Of a stretch of DNA of 62,985 bases, positions 47,690 to 58,785 are shown piece by piece. A program made the position numbers and the translations under genes. Below the pieces are notes generated by a model. That model had not been told where the DNA came from and ran no database searches. It saw only the letters and a list, made by a program, of their open reading frames with translations. The stretch is taken from contig JAGQIK010000479.1 in assembly GCA_020431405.1 (NCBI GenBank), forward strand, positions 1 through 62,985, in the 5' to 3' direction. The stretch's first letter is position 1, and each line of letters begins with the position of its first letter. Source of the DNA: Myxococcales bacterium (GTDB lineage Bacteria; Myxococcota_A; Polyangia; GCA-2747355).

Positions 47690-47726
47690 CAAACCATAAA
47701 CAAACGTCATCAAACTTTCTACAAAC
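47690..47726 (-). promoter_or_regulatory. Four helically phased GTTTG repeats upstream of the FAS1 gene
   Basis: On the plus strand CAAAC occurs at 47690, 47701, 47711 and 47722, that is at 11, 10 and 11 bp intervals, so all copies face the same side of the helix. Two copies are extended (ATGGTTTG on the minus strand). The array lies 30-66 bp upstream of the FAS1 start. Direct repeats with about one-turn spacing are bound by OmpR/PhoB-type regulators and by CarH-type MerR regulators; neither is shown here. Confidence 0.55.
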
Positions 47727-47747
47727 CATGCTCCGGAGTGCCCAAAA

Positions 47748-47770
47748 TAATACCTACTGATATGGTATTA
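47748..47770. promoter_or_regulatory. A+T-rich dyad between the divergent FAS1 and tail-anchored genes
   Basis: TAATACC (47748-47754) and GGTATTA (47764-47770) form a 7 bp inverted repeat with a 9 bp spacer; allowing one mismatch the arms extend to 10 bp. In a 70% G+C genome this A+T-rich symmetry is striking. TTGACG at 47773-47778 could be a rightward -35, but no good -10 follows. Confidence 0.5.
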
Positions 47771-47829
47771 ATTGACGCGGCCCGATGTGTGCCCTAGCGT
47801 GTTCGCCGGGAGGCACCGCCGGCAGAGCC

Positions 47830-48294
47830 ATGGTTCGTGACGACGAAGCAACGCGCCGAGCGCCGCTGCACGCGCTCTATGGCGGCAGCGCCAGCGACGC
47901 GTTGGGCCTCACGGTGCCGTTCTACTCGCCGCACGACCACGCGTATGCGCCCGTCACCGAGCACGAGCCGGCTGACGATCTAGTGCTGGCGTTCTCGGCG
48001 TCGACGCTGCCGAGGCCGCGCGTGCAAACCCCGCCGCCGCCGCTGCCGCCGGTGCCCGTCGTCGCGCCGCGCAGCCGCGCGCCGAGACGAGCGGTCGAGC
48101 TGCCGACGATCCCGTTCGCGCCTCGGTCGCGTCGCGCCGTGCCAATCGACGATGCCGACGCGGCGATCGATGTGGCGCGCGCCGTCCGCACACAACCCGA
48201 GCCCGTGCCGCAGTGGGCCTGGATCAGCGGCGCGCTGATCGCCGCCGTGGCGGTCGGCTTTCTCACCGCCGCCCTGCTCTCCCTCGTCCTCTAG
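47830..48294 (+). CDS. Small C-terminally anchored protein of unknown function
   Basis: 154 residues from the ATG at 47830 (an in-frame ATG at 47785 lacks a ribosome site; GGGAGG lies between them, about 16 nt before the later ATG). The body is Pro/Arg-rich and probably disordered (TPPPPLPPVPVVAP). Residues about 128-152 form one membrane helix (WAWISGALIAAVAVGFLTAALLS), so the protein is tail-anchored with its N-terminus in the cytosol. No family recognised. Confidence 0.6.
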   Translation: MVRDDEATRRAPLHALYGGSASDALGLTVPFYSPHDHAYAPVTEHEPADDLVLAFSASTLPRPRVQTPPPPLPPVPVVAPRSRAPRRAVELPTIPFAPRSRRAVPIDDADAAIDVARAVRTQPEPVPQWAWISGALIAAVAVGFLTAALLSLVL

Positions 48295-48316
48295 CGAGCA
48301 ACGCGCTCGGTTCGCG

Positions 48317-49432
48317 CTAGGGCTGCGGCGGCGGCTTGGGACCGCGATTGCGCTGATAGAAGTCGACCGCGCGCTCGTGCAGCGCTTTGGTGGCAGAGAA
48401 GTAGTGCGTGCCGTCGTTGCGCGAGACGAAGTAGAGATAACGCGATCGCTCGGGTTTGAAGACGGCCTCGATAGCGGCCTTGCCCGGGTTGGAGATCGGC
48501 GTTGGCGGCAGGCCGCTGTGCGTGTAGGTGTTCCACGCGTTGTCTCTGTCGCGCAGGTGGATGGTGCGGATGCGGCCGTTGAACTTCTTGCACGCGTCGG
48601 ACTTCTCGAGCGGCACGGTGCAGCCGTAGATGATCGTCGGATCGGTCTGCAGCACCTTCGGGTTGAAGCCGGGCAGGCGCAGGCGGTTGAGAAAGACCGA
48701 CGCGATGCGCGGGCGCTCGTGCTTCTTGCCGGTTTCCTTTTCGACGATGCTCGCCAGCGTCACGATCTCTTTGTGGCCCCAACCGAAGCTGGTGCGCAGG
48801 CGCTTGAGCGCGCCCGAATACTTGGCGGCGAGCGCGTAGTAGACGCGGCGGTGCGCGAGAAAGAGCCGCCGCAGCACCTCCTTGGGGTGCGTCGGGGCCT
48901 TGAGCTTGTAGGTGTCGGGGAACAGAAAGCCCTCGATGGTCTTCGACGGCACGCCGAGACGCCGCAGAAACGGGCGGTCGTACATCAGCTTGATCAGCGC
49001 CGCGGCGCTGGTGACGATCTTCTTGTCGGCGAGGATCTGCGCCACCTCGAGCATGGTCTTGCCGGGCGGGATGGTGACCTTGACCGACGGCGCGGGCACG
49101 CCCTTGACGAGGATCTCGAGCAGCTTGGCGGGCGTCCACGACGTGTCGATCGTGTACTTGCCGGCGCGGATCTTCGAGGCCTTGCCTTTGACGTTGGCGA
49201 AGATGCGAAACGCCAGCGGGCTCGGGACGACGTTGTGCTGCTCGAGCAGCCCGAGCACCTTGGAGAAGTTGCTGCCGTGCGGGATGACGAGCTTCACCGA
49301 ACGCCCCGGCTTTTGCAGCGGTCGGTCGGGATAGGCCTTGGCGTAGCCATAGACCCACAGCGCCACCACGACGAGCGTCACGACGGTGACCGCGAAGACG
49401 ACCAGCGCGGCGCGAAACGAGCGCTTGCTCAC
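48317..49432 (-). CDS. mltG: Endolytic murein transglycosylase MltG
   Basis: 371 residues, inner-membrane anchored (TM about 9-29) with a periplasmic catalytic domain. It cuts nascent glycan strands and so sets their length. The YceG signature includes VTLASIVEKETGKKHERPRIASVFLNRLR with the catalytic Glu (in VEKE), then LQTDPTIIYG and YTHSGLPPTPISNPG. A LysM-like subdomain precedes it (IPPGKTMLEVAQILADKKIV). The GTG start overlaps the RuvX stop (GTGA), coupling the two genes. Confidence 0.95.
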   Translation of the reverse strand: MSKRSFRAALVVFAVTVVTLVVVALWVYGYAKAYPDRPLQKPGRSVKLVIPHGSNFSKVLGLLEQHNVVPSPLAFRIFANVKGKASKIRAGKYTIDTSWTPAKLLEILVKGVPAPSVKVTIPPGKTMLEVAQILADKKIVTSAAALIKLMYDRPFLRRLGVPSKTIEGFLFPDTYKLKAPTHPKEVLRRLFLAHRRVYYALAAKYSGALKRLRTSFGWGHKEIVTLASIVEKETGKKHERPRIASVFLNRLRLPGFNPKVLQTDPTIIYGCTVPLEKSDACKKFNGRIRTIHLRDRDNAWNTYTHSGLPPTPISNPGKAAIEAVFKPERSRYLYFVSRNDGTHYFSATKALHERAVDFYQRNRGPKPPPQP

Positions 49433-49866
49433 GGCTGGCCTCTCGCGGCGGCCGCGGCGCGCGCGGCGTCGAGGAAGGTCTGCAGGATCAGCGTCGCGGC
49501 GACGTGGTCGACGACCTGCTTGCGGCGCGCGCGGCTGACGTCGGCCTCGAGCAGCGCGCGCTCGGCTGCAACGGTGCTGAAGCGCTCGTCTGCGTAATGC
49601 ACGGGCAGCTCGAGCGCGGCTGCGAGCGCGTCACCGAAGCGGCGCACGCGGCGCGCCATCAGGCCCTCGCTGCCCTCCATCGTCAGCGGCAGCCCGAGCA
49701 CCAGCGCGTCGGCGCCCGCCTCGGCGGCCGCTGTGCGTACGGCCTCGATGTCGCGCGCGCCGCCGTGGCGCTCGAGCGTCGACAGCGGCGTGGCAACTGC
49801 GCTGTCGGCGTCACCCACGGCGAGGCCGATGGTCTTGCTGCCGACGTCTAGGCCGAGATATCGCAT
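49429..49866 (-). CDS. ruvX: RuvX/YqgF putative pre-16S rRNA nuclease
   Basis: 145 residues from the ATG at 49866, which gives the usual start MRYLGLDVGSKTIGLAVGD; an ATG 18 bp upstream is possible but would overlap the proposed promoter. RNase H-like fold with the first acidic residue in LDVGSKTIG, LVLGLPLTMEG in the middle, and YADERFSTVAAERAL with the late acidic residues near the end. Homologues process the 5' end of 16S rRNA. Upstream of mltG, an arrangement common in bacteria. Confidence 0.93.
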   Translation of the reverse strand: MRYLGLDVGSKTIGLAVGDADSAVATPLSTLERHGGARDIEAVRTAAAEAGADALVLGLPLTMEGSEGLMARRVRRFGDALAAALELPVHYADERFSTVAAERALLEADVSRARRKQVVDHVAATLILQTFLDAARAAAAARGQP

Positions 49867-49878
49867 CACCGTGTGGTG

Positions 49879-49885
49879 TACCATA
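49879..49885. promoter_or_regulatory. Candidate bidirectional -10 (TACCATA)
   Basis: TACCATA fits TAnnnTA on both strands within the 38 bp between ruvX and the PilZ-like gene. It predicts a rightward start about 14 nt before the TTG at 49905 and a leftward start about 7 nt before the ruvX ATG. It also sits in the small dyad TGGTGTACCA. Confidence 0.4.
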
Positions 49886-49904
49886 CGGACGAAAGGGGGT
49901 CATT

Positions 49905-51065
49905 TTGGGTCAGCAGGTGGCAGTGTCGGTGCGCTATCGCGACGTACCGCTGATGCGGCGCGCAGTGGTCGACGACGTCGACAATGAAGGTGGCTTTCTA
50001 CACACCGACGTACCCATGCCGGTGGGCAGCGTCATCGAGCTGGCGCCCGCGGACAGCGAGCAGCCCGAAGACACGCTCGAGCGCGTGACGGCGCGCGTCG
50101 AGCGGGTCGTCGAGCAACCGCGCCGCCAGCAACAGCAGGCCGAGACCACGCGGCCCGGAATGCGGCTGCGCTTCACGTCCGAGGCGGGGGTCGAGGCTCT
50201 GCTCGCCACCGCCGGAGAGCTCGCCATCGAGATGGCCGAGCCCGAGGCCATCGGCGGCAAGCACCGAGCCTTCAACGCCAACGCGCCAGCGTTTCGTACC
50301 GCCTCGCGCGCCGAAGCGGCGGCCCTTCGACACATCGCCACGGCCGAGGCGCAGGCCGAGCTGCTGCGTCAGACCGCCACCGACACGACCGCCAGCGAAA
50401 GCGGCGAGACCGATGCGGCGAGCGCCGATGCGTCCAACGCCGAGACCGTCGTTCACGCGGCCGCCCAGCGCGAGGACACCGAGCGCATCGACGGGAGCTA
50501 CGGCGGCGGCGACACCGAGGTGGCGCAGCAGCCCGGTGGGCTCGACGAGTCGGCGACGGTGATCGACAGCGCGCCTGCCGGCGAGTACGTGTTCGAAGCC
50601 GACACGCCGGACGGTGGCGACGCGCCGCCGCCCGACATGATGCGCTTCGGCCGCGCGCCGACGGGCGACACGCAGTCGCTGCAAGCGACCAGCGGCGAGA
50701 TCAGCGCAGCCCCACCGCAGCGCGAGGACACCGAGCGCATCGAGGCCGAAGAGCTGGCGCGCGAAGCCGAGGCAGAGGGCGACAGCGACAGTGACATCGA
50801 CGGCGGCGGCGAAGGCGGCGGCGACGACGACGAAGGCGTCGTGCAGGAGCTGCGCGCGCGCCGCAAGACGGCGTTCTACGGCGCCGTCGACGTCGAGAAG
50901 AAAGACGACGAAGACAGCGGCGACGACGACGACAGCAGCTCGGACGACGGCGACGCTGACAGCGACAGTGACAGCGATGGCGACGGCGACGGCGACGGCG
51001 AAGCGGAGACGACGTCGTCCAAGCGCCGACGCAAACGGCGCGGCGGCCGCAAGCGCCGCAAGTGA
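49905..51065 (+). CDS. PilZ-like protein with long acidic and basic tail
   Basis: 386 residues from a TTG start preceded by GGGGG. Residues about 1-110 look like a degenerate PilZ domain: VVDDVDNEGGFLHTDVPMPVG is like the DxSxxG strand, followed by VTARVERVV and GMRLRFTSE. The N-terminal RxxxR c-di-GMP motif is not clear. Residues 110-360 are disordered and increasingly acidic, with Asp/Ser/Gly tracts (DSDSDSDGDGDGDGEAE). The last 15 residues are very basic (KRRRKRRGGRKRRK). Block charges suggest condensate or nucleic-acid/peptidoglycan association, which is inference. The stop overlaps the next start (GTGA). Confidence 0.7.
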   Translation: MGQQVAVSVRYRDVPLMRRAVVDDVDNEGGFLHTDVPMPVGSVIELAPADSEQPEDTLERVTARVERVVEQPRRQQQQAETTRPGMRLRFTSEAGVEALLATAGELAIEMAEPEAIGGKHRAFNANAPAFRTASRAEAAALRHIATAEAQAELLRQTATDTTASESGETDAASADASNAETVVHAAAQREDTERIDGSYGGGDTEVAQQPGGLDESATVIDSAPAGEYVFEADTPDGGDAPPPDMMRFGRAPTGDTQSLQATSGEISAAPPQREDTERIEAEELAREAEAEGDSDSDIDGGGEGGGDDDEGVVQELRARRKTAFYGAVDVEKKDDEDSGDDDDSSSDDGDADSDSDSDGDGDGDGEAETTSSKRRRKRRGGRKRRK

Positions 51066-51952
51066 CCTTCAGGCCGCTCGCCGAGCACGAGACCATCGTG
51101 ATCATGGCGCCTGCCGGGCCGGCGCCTGACGAGCGCGTCGTGCGCGGGCTCGCCGTGCTGCGCGCGCACCACCCCCACGTAGACCTGCGCTACGTGCCCG
51201 AGCGCGGCGGCCCGCTGCCCTACCTGGCAGCGGACGATCACGCGCGCGCCGCCGCCTTCGAACGCGCGCTCGGCGAGCCGCGGGCGGGCGCGGTCCTCTT
51301 CGTCCGTGGCGGCTACGGCTGCGCGCGTCTGCTCGGCGCCCTCGGCCCTGGCGCCGGCAAGACGCTGCAGGCGCGCCGGCTACCGCTGGCCGGTTTCTCC
51401 GACATCACAGCCCTTCACTGCTGGGCCGCGCGCCTCGGCGTGCCGAGCGTGCACGGCCCCGTGCTGACGCAGCTCGGCGACCTCGATCACGCCGACGCCG
51501 CCGCGCTGGTCGCCACGCTGCGCGGCTCGCCCCCCGCCCTCGACGATCTCACGCGCCTCGTCGAAGGCGATGTCGACGGCCGTCTCGTGGGCGGCAACCT
51601 CACCGTGCTGGCCAGCCTCGCCGGCACGGCGCACGCGCTCGACGCGCGGGACGCCATCGTCGTGCTCGAAGACGTGGGCGAGTCGCCCTACCGCCTCGAC
51701 CGCTGCGTGACGCAGCTCGTGCAGGCGGGCTGTCTCGACGGCGCGCGCGCGATCGTGCTCGGCGACTTCACCCGCTGCGACACCGAAGAACCGACCCCAC
51801 ACCGCGCCATCGACGCGCTGCGCGAGCGCCTGCTGCCCCTCGACCTGCCGCTAGCGATCGATGCCCCCATCGGCCACGGCGCACGCAACACACCCGTCGT
51901 GCTAGGGGCTAGGTATCGTCTCGAGGGGAGCTACCTGAGGCCCGAGGCCTGA
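51062..51952 (+). CDS. LD-carboxypeptidase family protein (peptidase S66)
   Basis: 296 residues from a GTG overlapping the upstream stop. The N-terminal part has VIMAPAGPAPDERVVRG and VLFVRGGYGCARLL. The Ser-Glu-His triad is in LAGFSDITALH (Ser near 111), VLEDVGESPYRLDR (Glu near 202) and IGHGARNTPVVLG (His near 271). S66 enzymes remove the terminal D-Ala from tetrapeptides in the cytosol during murein recycling; MccF-type immunity to microcin is the alternative. The last codons (YLRPEA) are encoded by the heptamer repeat. Confidence 0.92.
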   Translation: MTFRPLAEHETIVIMAPAGPAPDERVVRGLAVLRAHHPHVDLRYVPERGGPLPYLAADDHARAAAFERALGEPRAGAVLFVRGGYGCARLLGALGPGAGKTLQARRLPLAGFSDITALHCWAARLGVPSVHGPVLTQLGDLDHADAAALVATLRGSPPALDDLTRLVEGDVDGRLVGGNLTVLASLAGTAHALDARDAIVVLEDVGESPYRLDRCVTQLVQAGCLDGARAIVLGDFTRCDTEEPTPHRAIDALRERLLPLDLPLAIDAPIGHGARNTPVVLGARYRLEGSYLRPEA

Positions 51953-51966
51953 GGCCCGAGGCCCGC
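51933..51966. repeat. Dispersed heptamer repeat, copy 3
   Basis: ACCTGA followed by GGCCCGA, GGCCTGA, GGCCCGA and GGCCCGC. It includes the stop of the LD-carboxypeptidase gene and touches the TAG of the convergent lipoprotein gene. The ACCTGA/ACCTGT edge is shared with copies 1 and 2. Confidence 0.75.
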
Positions 51967-52403
51967 TACGGCTGCGGCGTGTTCGCGACGTAGCTTTCGT
52001 TGAACGTCGTGCAGACGTCCGCCACGCCCTCGGGCGTGAAGTCGCCACAGGTGGCCGGCGGCTGATAGGTCGGGATCACGAACGGCACGCCGGGACACAT
52101 GCAGGTAAACGGCATCACGTCGCCGCGCGCCTGACACTGGGTGTAGGCGTCGGCCCACGTCTTGAGGTTGACCTTGATCGTGTTACCGGTGTCGATGACG
52201 AAGTCGACGCCATCCTGGCAGGGGCCGTTCCACTGCAGCTTGGGCACGCCGAAGACGTCTTGGCGGTCAGCTGACGCGCAGCCGTTCCACAGCTCGACCG
52301 CGGCCTGGCAGGGCGGCGTGCGTCGCTCGTCGCTGCCAGCGCAGCTCGTCACGAGGCCCGAGGCAGCGACGACGAGGACCAGGATGGAGAGGGAGGTACG
52401 CAT
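51966..52403 (-). CDS. Small Cys-containing lipoprotein
   Basis: 145 residues. Signal MRTSLSILVLVVAASGLVTSC with lipobox VTSC. The mature part has eight more Cys residues (PPCQAAVELWNGCA, PFTCMCPG, ATCGDF, DVCTTF), so a disulfide-bonded compact fold is likely. No family recognised. It starts 8 bp after the Cys-rich gene upstream and is probably cotranscribed with it. Confidence 0.7.
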   Translation of the reverse strand: MRTSLSILVLVVAASGLVTSCAGSDERRTPPCQAAVELWNGCASADRQDVFGVPKLQWNGPCQDGVDFVIDTGNTIKVNLKTWADAYTQCQARGDVMPFTCMCPGVPFVIPTYQPPATCGDFTPEGVADVCTTFNESYVANTPQP

Positions 52404-52411
52404 CGGACCGC

Positions 52412-53551
52412 TTAGAGGCTCACACACTTGCTGCCGAGGCAGGCCTGGCCACCGCTGCAGTCGCTGTTGAGCGTGCACTCGGCGTTGACCTCTTGCTCGG
52501 TCATGCAGAAGCCGCCGGCGCCGCACACCGGTCCGTCGTTGCAACTGGCGCAGTCGACCGCGCGGCTGCAGACCGTGCGGCAGATACCGCTCACGCAGGT
52601 CTCGCTGGAGTCGCAGTCCTTGGTGATCTTGCACTCGAGGCGCGCCGACGTGTCGGGACGGCAGACGCGGATCGTCGCGTCGCTGAGCGCCATGCCGGTG
52701 CCGCAGATGTCGTTGGTGTTGGCGCAGGCGCCGGTGGCCGTGCACGTCGCCATGCAGCTGTTGTTGACGCACGCCAGCGAGCCGCCGCAGTCGTCGGCCT
52801 TGTCGCAGTAGGTGCCGATGTTGTCGACGGGGTCGGTGATGTCGCCGGCGGCGGCGGTCACGCACACGCTGCTCTTGCAGACCTGACCGCTGCCACAGTC
52901 GCCGTTGCCCTGGCAACCGGCAACGCACTGGCCGTCGAGGCAGCGGCGGCCGGTGCCGCAGTGCACATCGAGCTGACAGGTCTTGGCGCCGCCGCAGTCA
53001 CCCGAGCAGGTGGCGCACTGGTTGTTGACGCAGAGCTTGCTCGAGCACTGCGCCGCGGTCGTGCAGGCGGGGCCCGGCGTGACGGGCGTGCCGAGCACGC
53101 AGCTGCCGGACTTGCAGTCGTAGTTGCTGCCGTACTTGTCGCAGTCGCTCTTGACCGTGCAGGCGCCCGTGTTCTGGCACGTTCCGTTGTTGCAGGTGGC
53201 GCCGATGCCGCAGTCGTCGTTGCTCTGACAGCCGCTGACGGGGCCGGGCACGCACTGGCCGATCTTGCAGATGAAGCCGCTGTTGCACTCGCCGGAGACC
53301 TGACACTGTTGGTCGGGGGTGCGGCAGATGCCGCGGTCGCCGCAGACGAGGCCTTCGGGGCACTGCGCATTGTCTACGCAGTAGGAGTCGGGGAGCTCGC
53401 AGCCCGCCGCCGTGCAGCGATAGCAGCCGGTGGCGTCGCAGTAGTGCCACCATCCGCCCCGGGATTGATCGTCCTCGTTGTCGACGAAGATGTGACAGCC
53501 CGCGAGGGCGATCGGGACCAACAGGGTGGCGAGCAAAATCGAGCGCTTCAT
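52412..53551 (-). CDS. Cys-rich repeat lipoprotein
   Basis: 379 residues from the ATG at 53551, with GGGAG 8 nt upstream. Lipobox LAGC (MKRSILLATLLVPIALAGC). The mature chain contains many short modules of the type CxxDxDCxxGxxCxxGxC (for example CQSNDDCGIGATCNNGTC and CQGNGDCGSGQVCKSSVC), about 12-14 repeats, like Dickkopf- or EGF-like disulfide knots found in Myxococcota surface proteins. Ligand unknown. Not similar in repeat length to the 65-residue modules of the lipoprotein at 23.6 kb. Confidence 0.78.
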   Translation of the reverse strand: MKRSILLATLLVPIALAGCHIFVDNEDDQSRGGWWHYCDATGCYRCTAAGCELPDSYCVDNAQCPEGLVCGDRGICRTPDQQCQVSGECNSGFICKIGQCVPGPVSGCQSNDDCGIGATCNNGTCQNTGACTVKSDCDKYGSNYDCKSGSCVLGTPVTPGPACTTAAQCSSKLCVNNQCATCSGDCGGAKTCQLDVHCGTGRRCLDGQCVAGCQGNGDCGSGQVCKSSVCVTAAAGDITDPVDNIGTYCDKADDCGGSLACVNNSCMATCTATGACANTNDICGTGMALSDATIRVCRPDTSARLECKITKDCDSSETCVSGICRTVCSRAVDCASCNDGPVCGAGGFCMTEQEVNAECTLNSDCSGGQACLGSKCVSL

Positions 53552-53694
53552 ATCGAGACTCCCATGGAGTAGATCGTGTGGTCGCGCTTCAAGGCAGCAA
53601 GAGCTATGCCGCCATAGGCATCGCTGCCACCACATCTATCCACCTGTTATCACAGGGCACTCTTGGATTGGAGATCCACCGCACAAGGCCGCCT

Positions 53695-53735
53695 GTGAAC
53701 ATCGGTTAACGCTCGGAACGTCGCGCCATGTTCAC
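53695..53735. promoter_or_regulatory. Inverted repeat GTGAACAT / ATGTTCAC
   Basis: Arms of 8 bp lie at 53695-53702 and 53728-53735 with a 25 bp spacer, in the 190 bp gap between the SDR stop and the Cys-rich lipoprotein start. It could be a paired operator or the stem of a terminator for the SDR gene. CTGT-TATC-ACAG at 53644-53655 is a second, smaller dyad. Confidence 0.4.
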
Positions 53736-53741
53736 GCCGCC

Positions 53742-54683
53742 TCAGCGCGCCGCCAGCGCCGCCTGCACGGCCTCGCGCAGGGTTCGGCGCGGGTGGTAGC
53801 CGAGCTCTTCGCGGGCGCGGCTGTCGTCGACCATCGCGCTGAAGCGAATGTGCAAGAGCTCGGGCACCGGGTAGTGCGTCAGGCGCAGCCGCCACAGCGC
53901 GCCGAGCCCGAGCCGCATCGCCGAGTACGGGATCGTCAGCGTGGGCGCGCCTGTCTCGGCGACCACGCGCGAGAGCGGCACCTCGGCCGGCCCGGCGACG
54001 TTGAAGATGCCGTGCACGCCAGGCTCGAGCGCCCTGATCATCACGTCGACGACGTCGAGCTCGTGGATCACCTGCACCATCGGATCGAAGCCCATCAGCA
54101 CCGGGATGCGCTCCAGCCGCAGATAGTTGGACGGCGCGTTGCGCACACTGCCGAGGATGTGCACAGGCCGGAGGATCACCGTGTCCACGTCGCTGCCGCG
54201 CGCGCGCCAGAAGAACGACTGCGCGCTCATGTCGACGGCGACGAGATCGCGCACCGCCGGAAAGTCCGCCGCCGCCAGCAGCGGCGCGTCCTCGCGCAGA
54301 AACTGATCGTTGTCGGCGCGCGGGCCATACAGCGAAGCGCTCGAGAGCAGGATCACCTTGCGCACGGACTGTTCGAGACACATCTCGAGCAGCCGCGCGG
54401 TGCCGGCCACGTTCCACTCGTGCTGCTTGCTCGCCTGCCCGCTGCGCAGACCGTGCAGCAGCCCGAGGTGGATCAGCGCGCCGACGTCGCGGCGGCGAAA
54501 CACGTCGACGGCGCGCTTGGAGCGTAGGTCGACGCGCAGGTGCTCGACGTCTTTGGGCAGGTCGTCGATGGGGCGCGCGTCGATGCCGATGATGGTGTGG
54601 CCGGCGCGATGCAGCGCCCGCACCACCAGCCGCCCGAAGCGCCCACCGATGCCGGTGACGACGATGGTCTTGGCTTCGCTCAT
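53742..54683 (-). CDS. NAD-dependent epimerase/dehydratase-like protein (extended SDR, atypical)
   Basis: 313 residues. Rossmann start TIVVTGIGGRFGRLVVRAL (TGxxGxxG loop), IGIDARP after strand 2, and LIHLGLLHG in place of the usual VxHLAA. SSASLYGP matches the catalytic Ser region, but the YxxxK motif expected about 25 residues later is missing (the segment reads AVRDLVAVDMS). It may bind NAD(H) without SDR chemistry. Its ATG overlaps the TGA of the upstream acyltransferase gene (ATGA), so the two act together, probably in lipid metabolism. Confidence 0.8.
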   Translation of the reverse strand: MSEAKTIVVTGIGGRFGRLVVRALHRAGHTIIGIDARPIDDLPKDVEHLRVDLRSKRAVDVFRRRDVGALIHLGLLHGLRSGQASKQHEWNVAGTARLLEMCLEQSVRKVILLSSASLYGPRADNDQFLREDAPLLAAADFPAVRDLVAVDMSAQSFFWRARGSDVDTVILRPVHILGSVRNAPSNYLRLERIPVLMGFDPMVQVIHELDVVDVMIRALEPGVHGIFNVAGPAEVPLSRVVAETGAPTLTIPYSAMRLGLGALWRLRLTHYPVPELLHIRFSAMVDDSRAREELGYHPRRTLREAVQAALAAR

Positions 54684-55516
54684 GAAAACACGCCGCGCCG
54701 CAAGATGCGGCTCGAGCGCATCTGCGACTCGAGCGCGAGCCGCACCTGGCGGATGTTCTCCGCGAGCAGCTCGTCGTCGTCGGGGTCGCCCTCGAAGCAG
54801 CGCGGCTCGCCGAAGTGGATGTGGTAGCGCACCGGCAGCGGCAAGAGCGGGACGAACGGCGGCACCAACATCAACGGCACCGAGGGTGTGTTGAGCAGCC
54901 GCGCCAGCGGCTTGACGTTGATCGCCGGCGCCTGCTCTTCGGAGCCGACGATCGAGACAGGCACCACCGGCGCGCTCGCCGCCAGCGCCAGCCGCATGAA
55001 GCCGGTGCCGAAGTCCTGCAGCTGGTAGCGCCGCGTGAGCGGCTTCGAGATGCCGCGCGCGCCCTCGGGAAAGACGAGCAGCACCTCCTCGTCTTCGAGC
55101 AAGCGCAGGCAGTTGTCGGGGGTGCCGACGACCTGGCCGATGCGCGAGAAGAAGTAGCTGAAGTACGGCACCGTGGCGACGAACCGCTCGACCATCGCGC
55201 GCGGCAGTCGCGGCGGCTTGCCGTCGAAGAGCAGCGCCGCGCCGATCATCGCGCCGTCGAAGGGCAGCTGCCCGGCGTGGTTGGCGACGAGCATCACGCG
55301 ACCGTCGGGCACGTTCTCGAGCCCGCTGACGTGACAGCGGAAGTAGTAACGGTAGAGGAAGCGGACGATCAGGCCGGCGACCTTGAGGCCGTCACGGTGG
55401 AAGCCAAAGGGATCGTAGCCGTATTCATTGGTGCGGGTGGGGACGCTCTCGAGCCGCTCGCGATCTTGCGCGCCGAGAGCCAGGTCGACGAGCCGCATGA
55501 GGTTCGAGCGGAGCAT
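54680..55516 (-). CDS. Lysophospholipid acyltransferase family protein
   Basis: 278 residues, membrane-associated. PlsC-like fold: LVANHAGQLPFDGAMIG provides the catalytic His-Asp pair (HX6D rather than the common HX4D, as in a subgroup of bacterial acyltransferases), VLLVFPEGARGISKPL is the substrate-binding FPEG block, and APVVPVSIVGSEE is the last block. It should move an acyl chain to a lyso- or neutral lipid. First of a two-gene unit with the atypical SDR. Confidence 0.87.
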   Translation of the reverse strand: MLRSNLMRLVDLALGAQDRERLESVPTRTNEYGYDPFGFHRDGLKVAGLIVRFLYRYYFRCHVSGLENVPDGRVMLVANHAGQLPFDGAMIGAALLFDGKPPRLPRAMVERFVATVPYFSYFFSRIGQVVGTPDNCLRLLEDEEVLLVFPEGARGISKPLTRRYQLQDFGTGFMRLALAASAPVVPVSIVGSEEQAPAINVKPLARLLNTPSVPLMLVPPFVPLLPLPVRYHIHFGEPRCFEGDPDDDELLAENIRQVRLALESQMRSSRILRRGVFS

Positions 55517-55585
55517 CTCTGGGGCACATGGCTACGCCATCGCCGACGGGCTGTAAAGGCTCCAGATGACTCGCGGGCTTACGCC

Positions 55586-55613
55586 TTGCTCATCTGTCGA
55601 GCGTGGCTATGAT
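55586..55613 (+). promoter_or_regulatory. Promoter of secA
   Basis: TTGCTC (55586-55591), a 16 bp spacer and TATGAT (55608-55613) form the clearest sigma-70-type promoter in the window. It predicts a leader of about 40 nt before the ATG at 55659. Confidence 0.6.
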
Positions 55614-55658
55614 GCACGGGTTGCGCACCCGGGCGCGACCTAAAGGCCGGCAATCACG

Positions 55659-58703
<3,045 letters not shown>

Positions 58704-58720
58704 TAGCGGTGCCTGCACAC

Positions 58721-58744
58721 CGGGCATGACGAGCGTCATGCCCG
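58721..58744. terminator. Hairpin after secA
   Basis: CGGGCATGAC-GAGC-GTCATGCCCG is a perfect 10 bp stem with a 4 nt loop, starting 18 bp after the secA stop. No T-run follows, which is usual in this G+C-rich window. Probably a transcription terminator or 3' stabiliser. Confidence 0.65.
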
Positions 58745-58785
58745 CCTAACAGCCAGCGTGGTAGTGCCAGGGCGCGGGGGTGGCG

